A stretch of 39,314 bases of DNA from CAZART01 sp964487555 (GCA_964487555.1 CAZART010000044.1:1-39314); one strand, 5' to 3'; counted from the first letter of the stretch, positions 9,226 to 18,822 are shown. Notes: generated from the sequence alone by a model not told the origin. A program made the numbers and translations.

Positions 9226-10359
9226 ATGAGTTCGGCGCCGCGCATATTGTTTGCCGGAGGAGGCACGGGTGGACACGTCTACCCGGCCATCGCGATTGCC
9301 GATGCCGTCCGGCGAATGGAGCCGGATGCGGCGCTCGAATTTGCCGGTACTCGTGACCGGATGGAATGGGAAGCCGTTCCCCGAGCAGGTTACAAGATCC
9401 ATCCGATATCAATCAGTGGATTCTACCGCCGCCAGCCGCTACGTAATCTGACGTTGCCCTTCAAGATCGCGAAATCGATGCGACAGAGCCTCTCACTGGT
9501 GAGTGTGTTCCAGCCGAATGTGGTGGTGGGCACGGGTGGATACGTATCCGGACCGGTTTTGCTTGCCGCCAATCTGAAAGGGGTGCCGACCGTCGTACAG
9601 GAGCAGAATGCGTATGCAGGATTAACGAACCGGATGCTTGGAAAGCGGGCTAAGCGGATCCACGTGGCCTTTGTTGAAGCGAAGGACTACATGCCGCCGG
9701 ATCGATGTGTCTACAGCGGCAACCCGACGCGTCGGGAACTGCTCGTCGCCGACCGCACGGCGGGCAGAACGCACTATGGAGTGCCGTCTCATTCGTTTGT
9801 GCTCGCAGTCCTTGGCGGATCGCTCGGGAGCCGCGCCATCAATGAGGCGGTCGTTCGACATATAGAAGAATTGCTTCAAGACGACGACGTGTTCGTGATC
9901 TGGCAGAGCGGCAAACAGTATTTCGACGAGATGCGGCAGCGTGTCAGCGAGCACACGCGCCTGCGGCTGCTTCAATACATCGATCGGATGGACCTCACCT
10001 ACGCGGCGGCCGACCTCGTACTTTCGAGATCGGGTGCCATCACGTGCAGCGAGCTGATGGTCACCGGGACGGCCTCCATCCTGGTCCCCTCACCCAACGT
10101 TGCGGAAGACCACCAGACCCTCAACGCGCGAAGCATGGCGAATTCGGGCGCCGCCCTCCTTCTGCCTGAATCCGAATTGGAATCAAGGTTGATGGTGGAG
10201 ATCAGCACGCTGCGCAAAGACCCAAAGAAGCTGCAAACAATGGCCGACGCCGCGCGCCAGATTGCGCGGCCGAACGCCGCCGAACACATAGCCCGAGACG
10301 TATTGGAAATTGCCGGCTTTGGACCCATGGCATCAAGCACCGAGGTTTCAGCGAACTAA
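9226..10359 (+). CDS. murG: Lipid II-forming GlcNAc transferase MurG
   Basis: MurG is a peripheral inner-membrane GT-B glycosyltransferase (family GT28) that moves GlcNAc from UDP-GlcNAc onto lipid I to give lipid II. The 377-residue protein starts with the glycine-rich loop GGGTGGHVYPA at residues 11-21. It also has GTGGYVSGP, QEQNAYAGLTNR, LGGSLGSRAIN (second glycine loop), the donor-site segment SRSGAITCSEL and EDHQTLNA. A GAGGAAAGG purine-rich stretch lies just before the ATG at 9226, one of the better ribosome sites in the cluster. It is 33 nt after ftsW and upstream of murC. Confidence 0.97.
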   Translation: MSSAPRILFAGGGTGGHVYPAIAIADAVRRMEPDAALEFAGTRDRMEWEAVPRAGYKIHPISISGFYRRQPLRNLTLPFKIAKSMRQSLSLVSVFQPNVVVGTGGYVSGPVLLAANLKGVPTVVQEQNAYAGLTNRMLGKRAKRIHVAFVEAKDYMPPDRCVYSGNPTRRELLVADRTAGRTHYGVPSHSFVLAVLGGSLGSRAINEAVVRHIEELLQDDDVFVIWQSGKQYFDEMRQRVSEHTRLRLLQYIDRMDLTYAAADLVLSRSGAITCSELMVTGTASILVPSPNVAEDHQTLNARSMANSGAALLLPESELESRLMVEISTLRKDPKKLQTMADAARQIARPNAAEHIARDVLEIAGFGPMASSTEVSAN

Positions 10360-10433
10360 CCGTCACTGAACACCCGCTCCCGACCGCATACGACGCACGC
10401 AGAACGACGAACCCAGGAACGCAGAACGGAAAA

Positions 10434-11837
10434 ATGACCGAACGCCGCCGGCAGCCTCAGCTTGGTCGAATTCGACGAGTCCACATGGTGGGCATCGGCG
10501 GCATCGGTATGAGCTCTATTGCCGAGGTACTGCTGAATCGTGGCTATCGGGTGACCGGGTCGGATCTCCAAAAATCCGAGGTGACCGACCGCCTCGAATC
10601 TCTAGGTGCTGAAATCTTCGAAGGCCACAAGGCCGAGCAAGTGCAGCAGGCCGACGTCGTCGTCTATTCGTCCGCAGTGAAGCCGTCCGAAAACTCTGAA
10701 ACCCAGCAGGCTGAACGGCTGCGGATGCCGCTCATTCCGCGATCCGTGATGCTCGGTGAGCTCATGCGGATGCAGTTCGGCATCGGCATCGCCGGTACCC
10801 ACGGCAAAACCACGACCACGTCGATGACAGGGCTCGTTGTGAGCGAAGGGGGATTCGATCCGACGATCATCGTGGGGGGAAAGGTAACGGTGTTCGGTTC
10901 GAACGCCGTCGTGGGGGAAGGCGACATCATCGTCATAGAGGCCGATGAGTATGACCGGACGTTCCTGCGGCTGACGCCCTCACTTGCGGTGATCACGAAC
11001 ATCGAGGCCGATCACCTCGACACGTACAAGGATCTTGAGGATATCAAGACAACATTTACGCAGTACGCGAACAGCGTCCCTTTTTTCGGGGCGGCGATTC
11101 TATGCCTGGACGACGTCGTCGTGCAGGAGATCGTGAGCCTCGTCGATCGCCGGGTTTTGACCTACGGTACGTCTCGACAGGCAGAGATCCGCGCCGAAAA
11201 CGTGCGTCAGGCCGGACTGCTCACCAGCTTCAATGTGGTCGCGCACGGCAAGCCTTTCGGTGAAATCAACCTGCAGACTCCGGGCCTGCACAACGTGCGC
11301 AATGCGCTCGCGGCCGTTGCGGTTGGAATCGAACTCGAGATCGACTTCGAAAAAATCAAATCCGGCCTCGCCAAATTTACCGGAGTCCAGCGCCGATTCC
11401 AGAAGGTGGGCGAGCATAATGACATCCTCGTTATCGATGACTACGCCCACCATCCCACCGAAATATCGGCGACCCTGTCGGCGGCGACCGAGGGTTGGTC
11501 GGATCGGCGAATCGTCGCCGTCTTTCAGCCGCATTTGTACAGCCGCACGCGTGATTTTAAGGAGGGCTTCGCCCGCGCCTTCTTTAACGCGGACGTGCTC
11601 GTCATCACCGACGTCTTCGGCTCGCGCGAGCAGCCGATCGAAGGGATCAGTGGCAAGTTGATTTCGGACATGGCACTCCGTTATGGCCATCGCAACGTGC
11701 ATTACGTGCAAAAGAAAGAAGATCTGCCGGATTTCCTCACGACCCTGGCGATGCCGGGCGACACAATAATCACTATGGGTGCCGGGGACATCTGGCGCTA
11801 TGGAAAGAAGCTGTTGGAAAACTTGCAATCCACCTAG
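10434..11837 (+). CDS. murC: UDP-MurNAc:L-alanine ligase MurC
   Basis: MurC is the first cytoplasmic Mur ligase and adds L-alanine to UDP-MurNAc. The 467-residue protein has the MVGIGGIGMSSIA dinucleotide-like loop near residue 18, the P-loop GTHGKTTTT at 121-129 with Lys125, the EADEYDRTFL and NIEADHLDTY segments, DDYAHHPTEI in the C-terminal domain, and FQPHLYSRT. The His-containing P-loop (GTHGKT) separates MurC from MurD/E/F. The spacer before it (74 nt) is A/C-rich with the short repeat ACGCAGAACG twice and has no Shine-Dalgarno. murB and ddl, often nearby, are absent. Confidence 0.97.
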   Translation: MTERRRQPQLGRIRRVHMVGIGGIGMSSIAEVLLNRGYRVTGSDLQKSEVTDRLESLGAEIFEGHKAEQVQQADVVVYSSAVKPSENSETQQAERLRMPLIPRSVMLGELMRMQFGIGIAGTHGKTTTTSMTGLVVSEGGFDPTIIVGGKVTVFGSNAVVGEGDIIVIEADEYDRTFLRLTPSLAVITNIEADHLDTYKDLEDIKTTFTQYANSVPFFGAAILCLDDVVVQEIVSLVDRRVLTYGTSRQAEIRAENVRQAGLLTSFNVVAHGKPFGEINLQTPGLHNVRNALAAVAVGIELEIDFEKIKSGLAKFTGVQRRFQKVGEHNDILVIDDYAHHPTEISATLSAATEGWSDRRIVAVFQPHLYSRTRDFKEGFARAFFNADVLVITDVFGSREQPIEGISGKLISDMALRYGHRNVHYVQKKEDLPDFLTTLAMPGDTIITMGAGDIWRYGKKLLENLQST

Positions 11838-11889
11838 ATGATCACCGGTCCTCGACGACCTGACCCGAAACCCACCAACATCACCACCA

Positions 11890-12645
11890 ATGGCCACGAA
11901 AAAGCGCGGCCGGCTTAATAAGGTCCTTTTCTTGATAGCGCTGGCGAGCTTTGCTGCCGTCGGACTACTTGGATGGAACTGGCTGAACGGACTCGTTTGC
12001 CGGACCGTCCAGGTATCCGGCCATGTGGAGGCCGATGCGAGTGAAGTAGTCGCTGCGGCCCGAGTGGACACGGGCAGTGTCCTGTTCGATATCGACCCGA
12101 AGCTCATCGAGGACCGTGTCCGCCGTCTTCCGTGGGTGAAGTCGGCAGACGTTACGCGGCGGCCTCCCGGCACGCTTTCGATCCGAATCGAAGAGCGGGT
12201 GCCGGTCGTGCTAGCGATCGCCGGCGACGGTACGCCGTCGGCCTTCCTCGACGCGGATGGATATGCGATGCCGATTACGGAGCGTTCGTCCTTTGATCTG
12301 CCCCTGTTGATCGGGGTGAATCTGCCGACGAATCCCAACGAGGCCGTCGACAGCCGCGCCGTGCGTGAGCTATTGCGCTCGGTAGCAGCGATGCCTCCCG
12401 AAACGGACCTCTTGATTTCCTCCTTCATCGTCGAAGCGGGAGGTCAGATTGCGCTGCGAAGCGTGCCGATAAACGGGCAGGGTTCGCTGACCGTCCGACT
12501 CGGGAGGCGACATTTCGATGTGAAGCTAGCGCGGATGCGTGCCTTCTGGGACCAGGCCGTCGTGACGAGGCCCGACCGCAAGTATGATTTAATAGATCTC
12601 CGTTTTGACAGCCAGATAGTCACACGAGAACCAAACAGAAAGTAG
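11890..12645 (+). CDS. ftsQ: Cell division protein FtsQ/DivIB
   Basis: FtsQ is a bitopic inner-membrane divisome protein that bridges early and late division proteins through FtsL-FtsB. This 251-residue protein has a short basic cytoplasmic tail (KKRGRLNK), one membrane helix (about 12-33), then a POTRA-like domain (about 37-105) including the segment RRLPWVKSADVTRRPPGTLSIRI-type strand pattern common to FtsQ, and a beta-rich C-terminal domain ending at an Asp/Arg-rich stretch. The family is weakly conserved, so the position directly before ftsA and ftsZ supports the call. The leader is C/A-rich with no Shine-Dalgarno. Confidence 0.9.
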   Translation: MATKKRGRLNKVLFLIALASFAAVGLLGWNWLNGLVCRTVQVSGHVEADASEVVAAARVDTGSVLFDIDPKLIEDRVRRLPWVKSADVTRRPPGTLSIRIEERVPVVLAIAGDGTPSAFLDADGYAMPITERSSFDLPLLIGVNLPTNPNEAVDSRAVRELLRSVAAMPPETDLLISSFIVEAGGQIALRSVPINGQGSLTVRLGRRHFDVKLARMRAFWDQAVVTRPDRKYDLIDLRFDSQIVTREPNRK

Positions 12646-12751
12646 AGCGCCCCGCCGGTGAACGGCGCGGCGCCATGCACGGAAACGACATAAACCAGCC
12701 GTCATGCGATGAACGTGACGACACACTGACCTCTAGCGCGCGGTACCACCT

Positions 12752-14035
12752 ATGGAAATGACGATGAGTGAGCGAATTGTGGTGGGCGTCGACATCGGTA
12801 CGACGAAAGTCTGTGCCGTCGTCGCCGCCGTAGATGATCTCGATCGGATCAACATTCTTGGCGTTGGGGTCGCCGAATCGGAAGGACTCAACCGAGGTGT
12901 CGTCGTGAATATCGACAAGACCGTTGCAGCCGTCAAAATCGCTGTAAATGAAGCGGAGCGCGCCGCGGGCGTGACCGTGCGCAGCGTCTTCGTAGGGATC
13001 GCAGGCGATCACGTCCAGAGTTTTCAGAGCAGGGGTGTCATCACGATCTCGAACCGAGATGGTGAGATATCTAGTCGCGACGTGCAGCGCCTGCTGGAAG
13101 ACACGACGCACGTAGCCATGCCCGCCGACCGCGAGATCCTGCACGTCATTCCTCAGGAGTTCATCGTCGACGGGCAGGACGGCGTGGCCGATCCTGCCGG
13201 CATGAGTGGGGTTCGTCTTGAGGCGAATGTGCACATCATCACGGGACTCGTCTCGGCGGCGAAAAACATCTATCGCTGCATCGAGAAGGCTGGGTACCAC
13301 GTCGCCGACATCGTTCTCGAGCCGTTGGCGTCCTCGTTCTCCGTACTCCATCAAGATGAGAAGGAAGTCGGCGTTGCGCTCATCGACGTCGGCGGTGGCA
13401 CGACCGATATCGCCGTGTTCGAGGACAACACGATTCGCCACACCGCCGTCATCGGGATCGCCGGGAACAAGGTCACCGACGACATTCGACGCGGCCTCGG
13501 TGTGATGCGTGATCAGGCCGAGCAGCTCAAGTGTCAGTTCGGCACGGCGCTCGCCGATCTGGTCGATGATGATGACGAGATTACGATCCCGGGGCTCGGG
13601 GGTCGTCCGGAGAAAAGTATAGGGCGGAGCACGCTCGCTCAGATCATCCAACCGAGAATGGAAGAAGTTCTGGAGATTGCGGCGATCGAGATCAAACGAA
13701 GCGGCTATGCCCGTCATCTTGCCGCCGGCGTCGTGCTTACGGGTGGGGGGTCGTTGATTACCGGCACGGCCGAGCTCGCCGCAGAGGTGATGGGCATGGA
13801 AACGCGCATGGGCACGCCCATGGGCCTCGCGGGAGGGATGGTGAAGGAAGTCAGCGATCCGAAGTTTTCGACCGCGGTTGGCCTGGTGCTCTACGGGCTT
13901 CGACCGAACGCCGCCGGAGGGACCTCGCTTAACGGCGAAATGGGTCGTCGCGTGGTGGTGAAAGAGACCGTGCCCGGCGATTCGCTCGTCGACAAAATTG
14001 CCGGTCGCATGAAGAGTTGGTTTGACGAGCTATGA
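12752..14035 (+). CDS. ftsA: Cell division actin homologue FtsA
   Basis: FtsA is an actin-fold ATPase that tethers FtsZ to the inner membrane. The 427-residue protein has the phosphate-1 loop GVDIGTTKVCAVVA near the start, the 1C interaction subdomain (about 90-170), phosphate-2 DVGGGTTDIAVF, and the adenosine loop VVLTGGGSLITG. The last 13 residues (VDKIAGRMKSWFD and following) form an amphipathic helix, the expected membrane-targeting sequence. Three in-frame ATGs occur at 12752, 12758 and 12764; none has a clear ribosome site, so the true start could be any of them. It is followed 184 nt later by ftsZ. Confidence 0.96.
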   Translation: MEMTMSERIVVGVDIGTTKVCAVVAAVDDLDRINILGVGVAESEGLNRGVVVNIDKTVAAVKIAVNEAERAAGVTVRSVFVGIAGDHVQSFQSRGVITISNRDGEISSRDVQRLLEDTTHVAMPADREILHVIPQEFIVDGQDGVADPAGMSGVRLEANVHIITGLVSAAKNIYRCIEKAGYHVADIVLEPLASSFSVLHQDEKEVGVALIDVGGGTTDIAVFEDNTIRHTAVIGIAGNKVTDDIRRGLGVMRDQAEQLKCQFGTALADLVDDDDEITIPGLGGRPEKSIGRSTLAQIIQPRMEEVLEIAAIEIKRSGYARHLAAGVVLTGGGSLITGTAELAAEVMGMETRMGTPMGLAGGMVKEVSDPKFSTAVGLVLYGLRPNAAGGTSLNGEMGRRVVVKETVPGDSLVDKIAGRMKSWFDEL

Positions 14036-14209
14036 CCAGCCGCCTTGACGACTACAAACGGCAGATGAAGGGCTTAACGAACTGCAACCAGCCGCGTGAA
14101 CACCCGGCTCAATGAACTGTAAATCCGACGGTCGCATGGTCGAGTGTGCTCAGCTCGATCTGTTTTGTGCCGGCCCGAGGGCTACTGAACCACACACGTT
14201 ATTACAACT

Positions 14210-14214
14210 GGAGG
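14210..14214 (+). promoter_or_regulatory. Shine-Dalgarno fixing the ftsZ start
   Basis: GGAGG sits five bases before the ATG at 14220. This fixes the ftsZ start and rules out the in-frame ATG at 14112. It is one of only two near-perfect ribosome sites in the dcw cluster and fits the high FtsZ output expected. Confidence 0.7.
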
Positions 14215-14219
14215 ATTCT

Positions 14220-15500
14220 ATGGAAAACTCTTTCAGCTCTCGCTTCTCTTTTGATGATTCGATGAGCGAAGACGCCAAGATCTGTGTCGTAGGCGTCGGA
14301 GGCGGCGGCGGAAACGCCGTCAACAACATGATTGACCGTGGTATTCAAGGCGTCGAGTTCATCGCGATCAACACCGATGCTCAAGCGCTTAACGTGAACA
14401 AAGCGGCCCACAAGGTTCAAGCCGGTCACTCCCTTACGAAGGGGCTAGGTGCCGGGGCACGTCCAAGCGTCGGTGCCGAAGCCGTGGAAGAAAGCCGTAA
14501 GGAGACGGAAGCGGCTCTTTCGGATTTCGATATGGTATTTATTACGGCCGGAATGGGGGGTGGAACGGGCACGGGCGGAGCGCCGGTTGTGGCCGCGATC
14601 GCGAAAAAACTAGGCATCCTCACGGTGGCCATCGTGACGCGTCCCTTCGAATGTGAGGGCCGCCGCCGCACGAAGACCGCCGAGGAAGGCATTTCGCTCC
14701 TTCGCGATCACGTGGACACGCTCATCATCGTACCGAACGAGCGCCTCCTCGACATTGCCGAGGACAATACAAGCCTTCTCGAGGCCTTCGGTATGGCCGA
14801 CGACGTGCTCTACAATGCTACCCGCGGTATTTCCGACCTCATCACCGTACACGGCCTTATCAATCTGGACTTTGCGGACGTCAAGACGACGATGAAGGGA
14901 GGCGGCACGGCTTTGATGGGCGCGGCGACCGCGACCGGAAACAACCGTGCGGAAACGGCCGCCATCGAAGCGATCTCAAGCCCACTGCTCGACGGCCTTT
15001 CGATTGCCGGCGCTCGCAACGTGCTCGTCAACATCACGGCCGGCAAGTCGCTCGGCATCCGTGAAGCGACGGCGGCCACCAGCATCATCCAGCAGGAGGC
15101 CGGCGACGACGTCGAGGTCATCTTCGGAACGGTGATCGACGAGAGCATGAAAGAAGAGCTGCGCGTGACGGTGATCGCTACGGGTTTCGACCGAGAGAGG
15201 AAGCAGCACGAGGCGGGAATGCGGCGGACGGTGCCGCTGAATCAGGGCGGCCCGGTGTTCCACTATAAAGGGGAAGACAATCTCAAACACCTCGACAAGC
15301 CCGCGTACGAGCGGCGAAGCGGACTCTACGCCGGTCAGCAGGAAGAGAAGGAGCAACGCGAGCCGGTAGGCGAGGGCGACGGCGCGATGAGTGAGGCCAA
15401 GATCAAGCGCCTCCAGGTCGACGATCTCCGAGAGCGCCCCGAGCGCATCCGAAAAGACAATACCGATACGCCGGCATTTCTCAGAAAGATGATGGATTGA
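14220..15500 (+). CDS. ftsZ: Cell division tubulin homologue FtsZ
   Basis: FtsZ is a GTPase that polymerises into the Z-ring. The 426-residue protein has the N-terminal VVGVGGGGGNAVN nucleotide loop, the tubulin signature GGGTGTG at 113-119, the T7 synergy loop NLDFAD at 215-220 that completes the GTPase site of the neighbouring subunit, and a variable acidic/basic linker from about 325. It ends with the conserved C-terminal peptide DTPAFLRKM, which binds FtsA and other partners. The start at 14220 is set by GGAGG; the upstream in-frame extension to 14112 does not look like FtsZ. It is the last gene of the cluster and is followed by a terminator hairpin. Confidence 0.98.
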   Translation: MENSFSSRFSFDDSMSEDAKICVVGVGGGGGNAVNNMIDRGIQGVEFIAINTDAQALNVNKAAHKVQAGHSLTKGLGAGARPSVGAEAVEESRKETEAALSDFDMVFITAGMGGGTGTGGAPVVAAIAKKLGILTVAIVTRPFECEGRRRTKTAEEGISLLRDHVDTLIIVPNERLLDIAEDNTSLLEAFGMADDVLYNATRGISDLITVHGLINLDFADVKTTMKGGGTALMGAATATGNNRAETAAIEAISSPLLDGLSIAGARNVLVNITAGKSLGIREATAATSIIQQEAGDDVEVIFGTVIDESMKEELRVTVIATGFDRERKQHEAGMRRTVPLNQGGPVFHYKGEDNLKHLDKPAYERRSGLYAGQQEEKEQREPVGEGDGAMSEAKIKRLQVDDLRERPERIRKDNTDTPAFLRKMMD

Positions 15501-15605
15501 TCGCCACAAAGCGGCCTCTGAGCAAGGCCGTAGCTCTCGTTCGCGAGGACGGGAGCTATCGTGTGGTTCAACCGCGGCGAGCCGACAGGCTGATGCGGAA
15601 AACAA

Positions 15606-15639
15606 GAGGCCGCGCCCCCCGTCGAGGAGGCGCGGCCTC
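15606..15639. terminator. Bidirectional intrinsic terminator between ftsZ and the RND pump gene
   Basis: Arms GAGGCCGCGCC (15606-15616) and GGCGCGGCCTC (15629-15639) are perfect complements, giving an 11-bp GC-rich stem with a 12-nt loop. On the reverse strand the stem is followed by TTGTTTT; on the forward strand by a weaker ACGTTTA. It lies between two convergent genes and would serve both, more strongly the reverse one. Confidence 0.8.
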
Positions 15640-15663
15640 ACGTTTATCAGCCAAGCGTCGGAA

Positions 15664-18600
15664 TCAAGACGCGGGACTCACCGCCGGCGCATCGTCACCA
15701 CGCGCGAACCAGGACCAGTCGCTGACGCGCGCCACCGCGGCCGTCGCATTCACGTAGACCACCGGAATAAGCACCAGCGTGATCAACGTTGAGGCCGTGA
15801 GTCCGCCGATTACAACGCGTGCCAGCGAAGCCTGAATCTCGGCGCCGGTGCCGAAGCCGAGCGCCAGTGGGAACAGGCCGAGCACCGTCGTAAGCGTCGT
15901 CATCAGAATGGGTCGCAGTCGCAGCCGTCCTGCCTGGACGACGGCATCGACGACCCCAAGTCCCTGTTCGCGGCGCATTAGATTCACATAATCTACAAGC
16001 ACGATGGCATTGTTGACGACGATGCCGATCAGCATCACAATGCCCATGATGCTCTGCATGTTCATGGTCGTGCCCGTAAGCAGCAGCGTCGGCACGACAC
16101 CTACAATAGCGACGGGAACGGCAAACATGACGATGAGCGGATCGAGGAAGCGCTCGAACTGTCCGGCCATTACCATGTAGATGAGTACGAGGGCCATGAT
16201 CACCGCCAAAATGAAGTCACGCTGCGCCCGTTGCTGTTCGATGTATTCGCCGCCGAAGGTGATGGAAAAGCCTTCCGGCAGCGCCATTTCGGCGAGATCG
16301 GTGCGCACGCGATCGACGGCGTCGCCGAGGGCGACACCGCGTTCCAGGTTGGCAGAGATGTGCGTGACGCGCTGGCCGTTCACGCGCTGAATGGACGTCG
16401 GCCCCCGCTCGCGCACGCGCTGAACGAGACTCGATACAGGCACGACCTGGCCCTCCGCGGTCTGCACGGAAATATTGTTCAGATCCTGTGTCGTCAGCCG
16501 ATCCTCCTCGCGAAGTCGTACGACAATCGGGAATTCGTCGCCGCCTGCGCGGAAGCGGCCCGCGCGGCTTCCACCTACGCTCGTCTGAATCGCCTGCGCC
16601 ACCTGCTCGACCGAAAGTCCGAGACTCGATATTTTTGCGCGGTCGAATACGATGTTCTCCTCGGGACGCCCTTCGCGCCGGCTTACACGAACATCCGCGA
16701 TCCCCGGGAGGCGCTCCATTCGCCGGACCATAGCCCTCGAGAGGCGGTCGGATTCTTCGAGATCATATCCGCGGAGTTCCACCTGCACTGCTTCCGTACC
16801 GCCGCCGGAGCTGAAAATACGCCGAAGGATCCAGAGTCCGGATTGGGCCTCGACGCGGATCTCGGCACCGGGGATAAGGCCGGTCACGTGTTCGCGGATC
16901 TCATCGGCAAGGGCGGTGCTGCTGATCGAGCGCTCTCCAGCAGGCAGCATGGTGATCTCCACCTCTGCGTTGCCCCCACGCACCTCCGTCGAGAAGCTCT
17001 GGATGTCGTCCATCGGTAGCAATGGCCGCACGGCGCGCTCAAGTTCTTCAAGGTAGGCACGCACGACGGCGATGTTCGTACCCTGCTCCATCTCCAATTC
17101 GACGTCGATCTCGTCGGCGTCCGTCTGCGGCGCAAGTTCGACGGGAATGAGCGGCCACAGCAGGACGGTCGCGACAACGAGCGCCCCCGTCGTGCCGAAC
17201 ACGACCGCGCGGCGGCTGATCGCGGAGCGGACGAGACGCGCATAATGGTCTTCCAGCCGGCGAAAGAAGCGCTGAAAGGCTGATTTCTTCGCGGGAGCCC
17301 GCTTCTCCGACGGTGCCGGATCGGCGTCGTCGTCCGCCACGTCGGGGCGTATCGTCAAGAAGCGGCTCGAGAGCATCGGCACGAGTGTTAGCGCTACGAG
17401 AAGCGAGCAGGCCAGTGCGAACACAACTACCAGCGCCAGCACCTGGAAAAGCGCCATCGAGGTCGTCTCAGTGAAGGCGAGCGGCAGGAAGATGACGCAG
17501 GTCGTGAGGGTCGATGCAATGATGGCTCCGCCCACCTCGCGGGTCCCGATCCGGGCCGCATCGATCAGCGTCCGCCCGTTCTCCTCACGGTGCCTCACGA
17601 TGTTCTCGAGCACGACAATGGCATTGTCGACCATGAGCCCAATACCGAGGGCGAGCCCGCCGAAGGTCATCTGATTGAGGGTGAGCCCGCCGAAATAGAG
17701 GACACCGAACGTGGCCACGACGGAAATAGGGATGGCCAGCGCGATGATGCCCGTCGAGGAACCGTTCCGCAAGAACAGATAGAGAACGAGAATGGCAAGC
17801 AGCCCTCCCCAAAACGCGGAATGCTGCACATTCGTCATGCTCTGCCGGATGAACGTGCTTTGATCGCTGGTGATGAACAGCTCGACGTCCGAGCGTTCTT
17901 CATTTATGCGCTCGATCTCCGCGCGAACGGCGTCCGCCACCGTCACGGTGTTGGCTCCACTCTGCTTCTGGATTTGCATGCGGACGACCGGTACGCCGTT
18001 GTACTCGGCGAGCCGCTGCGTGTCCTCGTACCCCTGCTTCACATCGGCCACATCTTCCACGCGAATCGGTTGATCCCCGGAATAGGTGATCACCGTGTTC
18101 GCGATTTGATCGATCGAGACGTACTCACCGACGGTGCGCACGTAGAGATCCTTTAGGCCCTCCTTCACATTTCCGCCGGGAAGGGTCGTGTTCTCGCGGC
18201 TGAGCGCAGCGCGCACGGCGGCCGGCGTCAGCCCGCTCGCCTGCAGGCGGTCCCGCTTCAGATCGACGTGAATCTCACGATAGACACCGCCGCGGACTTC
18301 GATTGTACCGACACCGGGAATCTGCTCGAATCGCTGGGCTATGTCCCTCTCCAGCAGCCGAGTCAGCTCTTCTAGGTTACGCGTCGATTTCGCCGCGATC
18401 GTCACGACGGAAATGTTGTTGGGATCGAACTTCCAGATGCCGGGCGGTTCGGCTTCCTCTGGAAGGTCGTCGCGTATGCGGTCGAGAGCCGCACGGAGAT
18501 CGTTCGCGGCTTCGTCAAGACTCGTGCCCTGCCCGAATTCAAGACTAACAAAGCTGACTCCTTCCTGCGACCTGGACGTAATCCGCTCGATGTTCGGCAC

Positions 18601-18822
18601 ACCCGAAACGGCGTTCTCGACCGGATCGGTGATAATCTGTTCGATCTCCTCCGGGCCCACATTCGCGTAGCGCGTATAAACGGTCAGACGAGGAAACTCG
18701 ATGGGTGGAAGAAGATCGACGGGCAAATAGATGAATCCCGCGATGCCTACCGTGATGATCACGAGATAAAACATCGCCGTCGCGACGGGACGGCGGATCG
18801 AAATGTCTGTAAGTGAGGCCAT
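15664..18822 (-). CDS. RND efflux inner-membrane transporter (AcrB/MexB-like)
   Basis: A 1052-residue resistance-nodulation-division pump, the usual length for this family. It has the first helix after IRRPVATAMFYLVI, a large periplasmic domain (about 35-330), a first block of membrane helices, a second periplasmic domain and a second helical block ending near residue 1030. In helix 4 the proton-relay segment reads GLMVDNAIVVLEN with Asp399 Asn400; AcrB has two aspartates here, while an Asp-Asn pair is common in SwrC-like and many Bacteroidota pumps. The partner adaptor gene lies immediately upstream in transcription order with a 45-nt spacer. The TolC-like channel at 24825-26255 could be the outer-membrane partner. 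Substrate cannot be read from sequence. Confidence 0.93.
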   Translation of the reverse strand: MASLTDISIRRPVATAMFYLVIITVGIAGFIYLPVDLLPPIEFPRLTVYTRYANVGPEEIEQIITDPVENAVSGVPNIERITSRSQEGVSFVSLEFGQGTSLDEAANDLRAALDRIRDDLPEEAEPPGIWKFDPNNISVVTIAAKSTRNLEELTRLLERDIAQRFEQIPGVGTIEVRGGVYREIHVDLKRDRLQASGLTPAAVRAALSRENTTLPGGNVKEGLKDLYVRTVGEYVSIDQIANTVITYSGDQPIRVEDVADVKQGYEDTQRLAEYNGVPVVRMQIQKQSGANTVTVADAVRAEIERINEERSDVELFITSDQSTFIRQSMTNVQHSAFWGGLLAILVLYLFLRNGSSTGIIALAIPISVVATFGVLYFGGLTLNQMTFGGLALGIGLMVDNAIVVLENIVRHREENGRTLIDAARIGTREVGGAIIASTLTTCVIFLPLAFTETTSMALFQVLALVVVFALACSLLVALTLVPMLSSRFLTIRPDVADDDADPAPSEKRAPAKKSAFQRFFRRLEDHYARLVRSAISRRAVVFGTTGALVVATVLLWPLIPVELAPQTDADEIDVELEMEQGTNIAVVRAYLEELERAVRPLLPMDDIQSFSTEVRGGNAEVEITMLPAGERSISSTALADEIREHVTGLIPGAEIRVEAQSGLWILRRIFSSGGGTEAVQVELRGYDLEESDRLSRAMVRRMERLPGIADVRVSRREGRPEENIVFDRAKISSLGLSVEQVAQAIQTSVGGSRAGRFRAGGDEFPIVVRLREEDRLTTQDLNNISVQTAEGQVVPVSSLVQRVRERGPTSIQRVNGQRVTHISANLERGVALGDAVDRVRTDLAEMALPEGFSITFGGEYIEQQRAQRDFILAVIMALVLIYMVMAGQFERFLDPLIVMFAVPVAIVGVVPTLLLTGTTMNMQSIMGIVMLIGIVVNNAIVLVDYVNLMRREQGLGVVDAVVQAGRLRLRPILMTTLTTVLGLFPLALGFGTGAEIQASLARVVIGGLTASTLITLVLIPVVYVNATAAVARVSDWSWFARGDDAPAVSPAS

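Noticed and set aside
11100..12428. A 442-codon open frame on the reverse strand opposite murC and ftsQ
   Set aside because: It lies wholly antisense to two well-supported genes, has no recognisable domain, and shows the Arg/Ser-rich composition of shadow frames in GC-rich DNA.
15497..15757. An 86-codon forward frame overlapping the ftsZ stop
   Set aside because: It runs through the terminator hairpin and into the antisense of the RND pump gene, and has no recognisable features.
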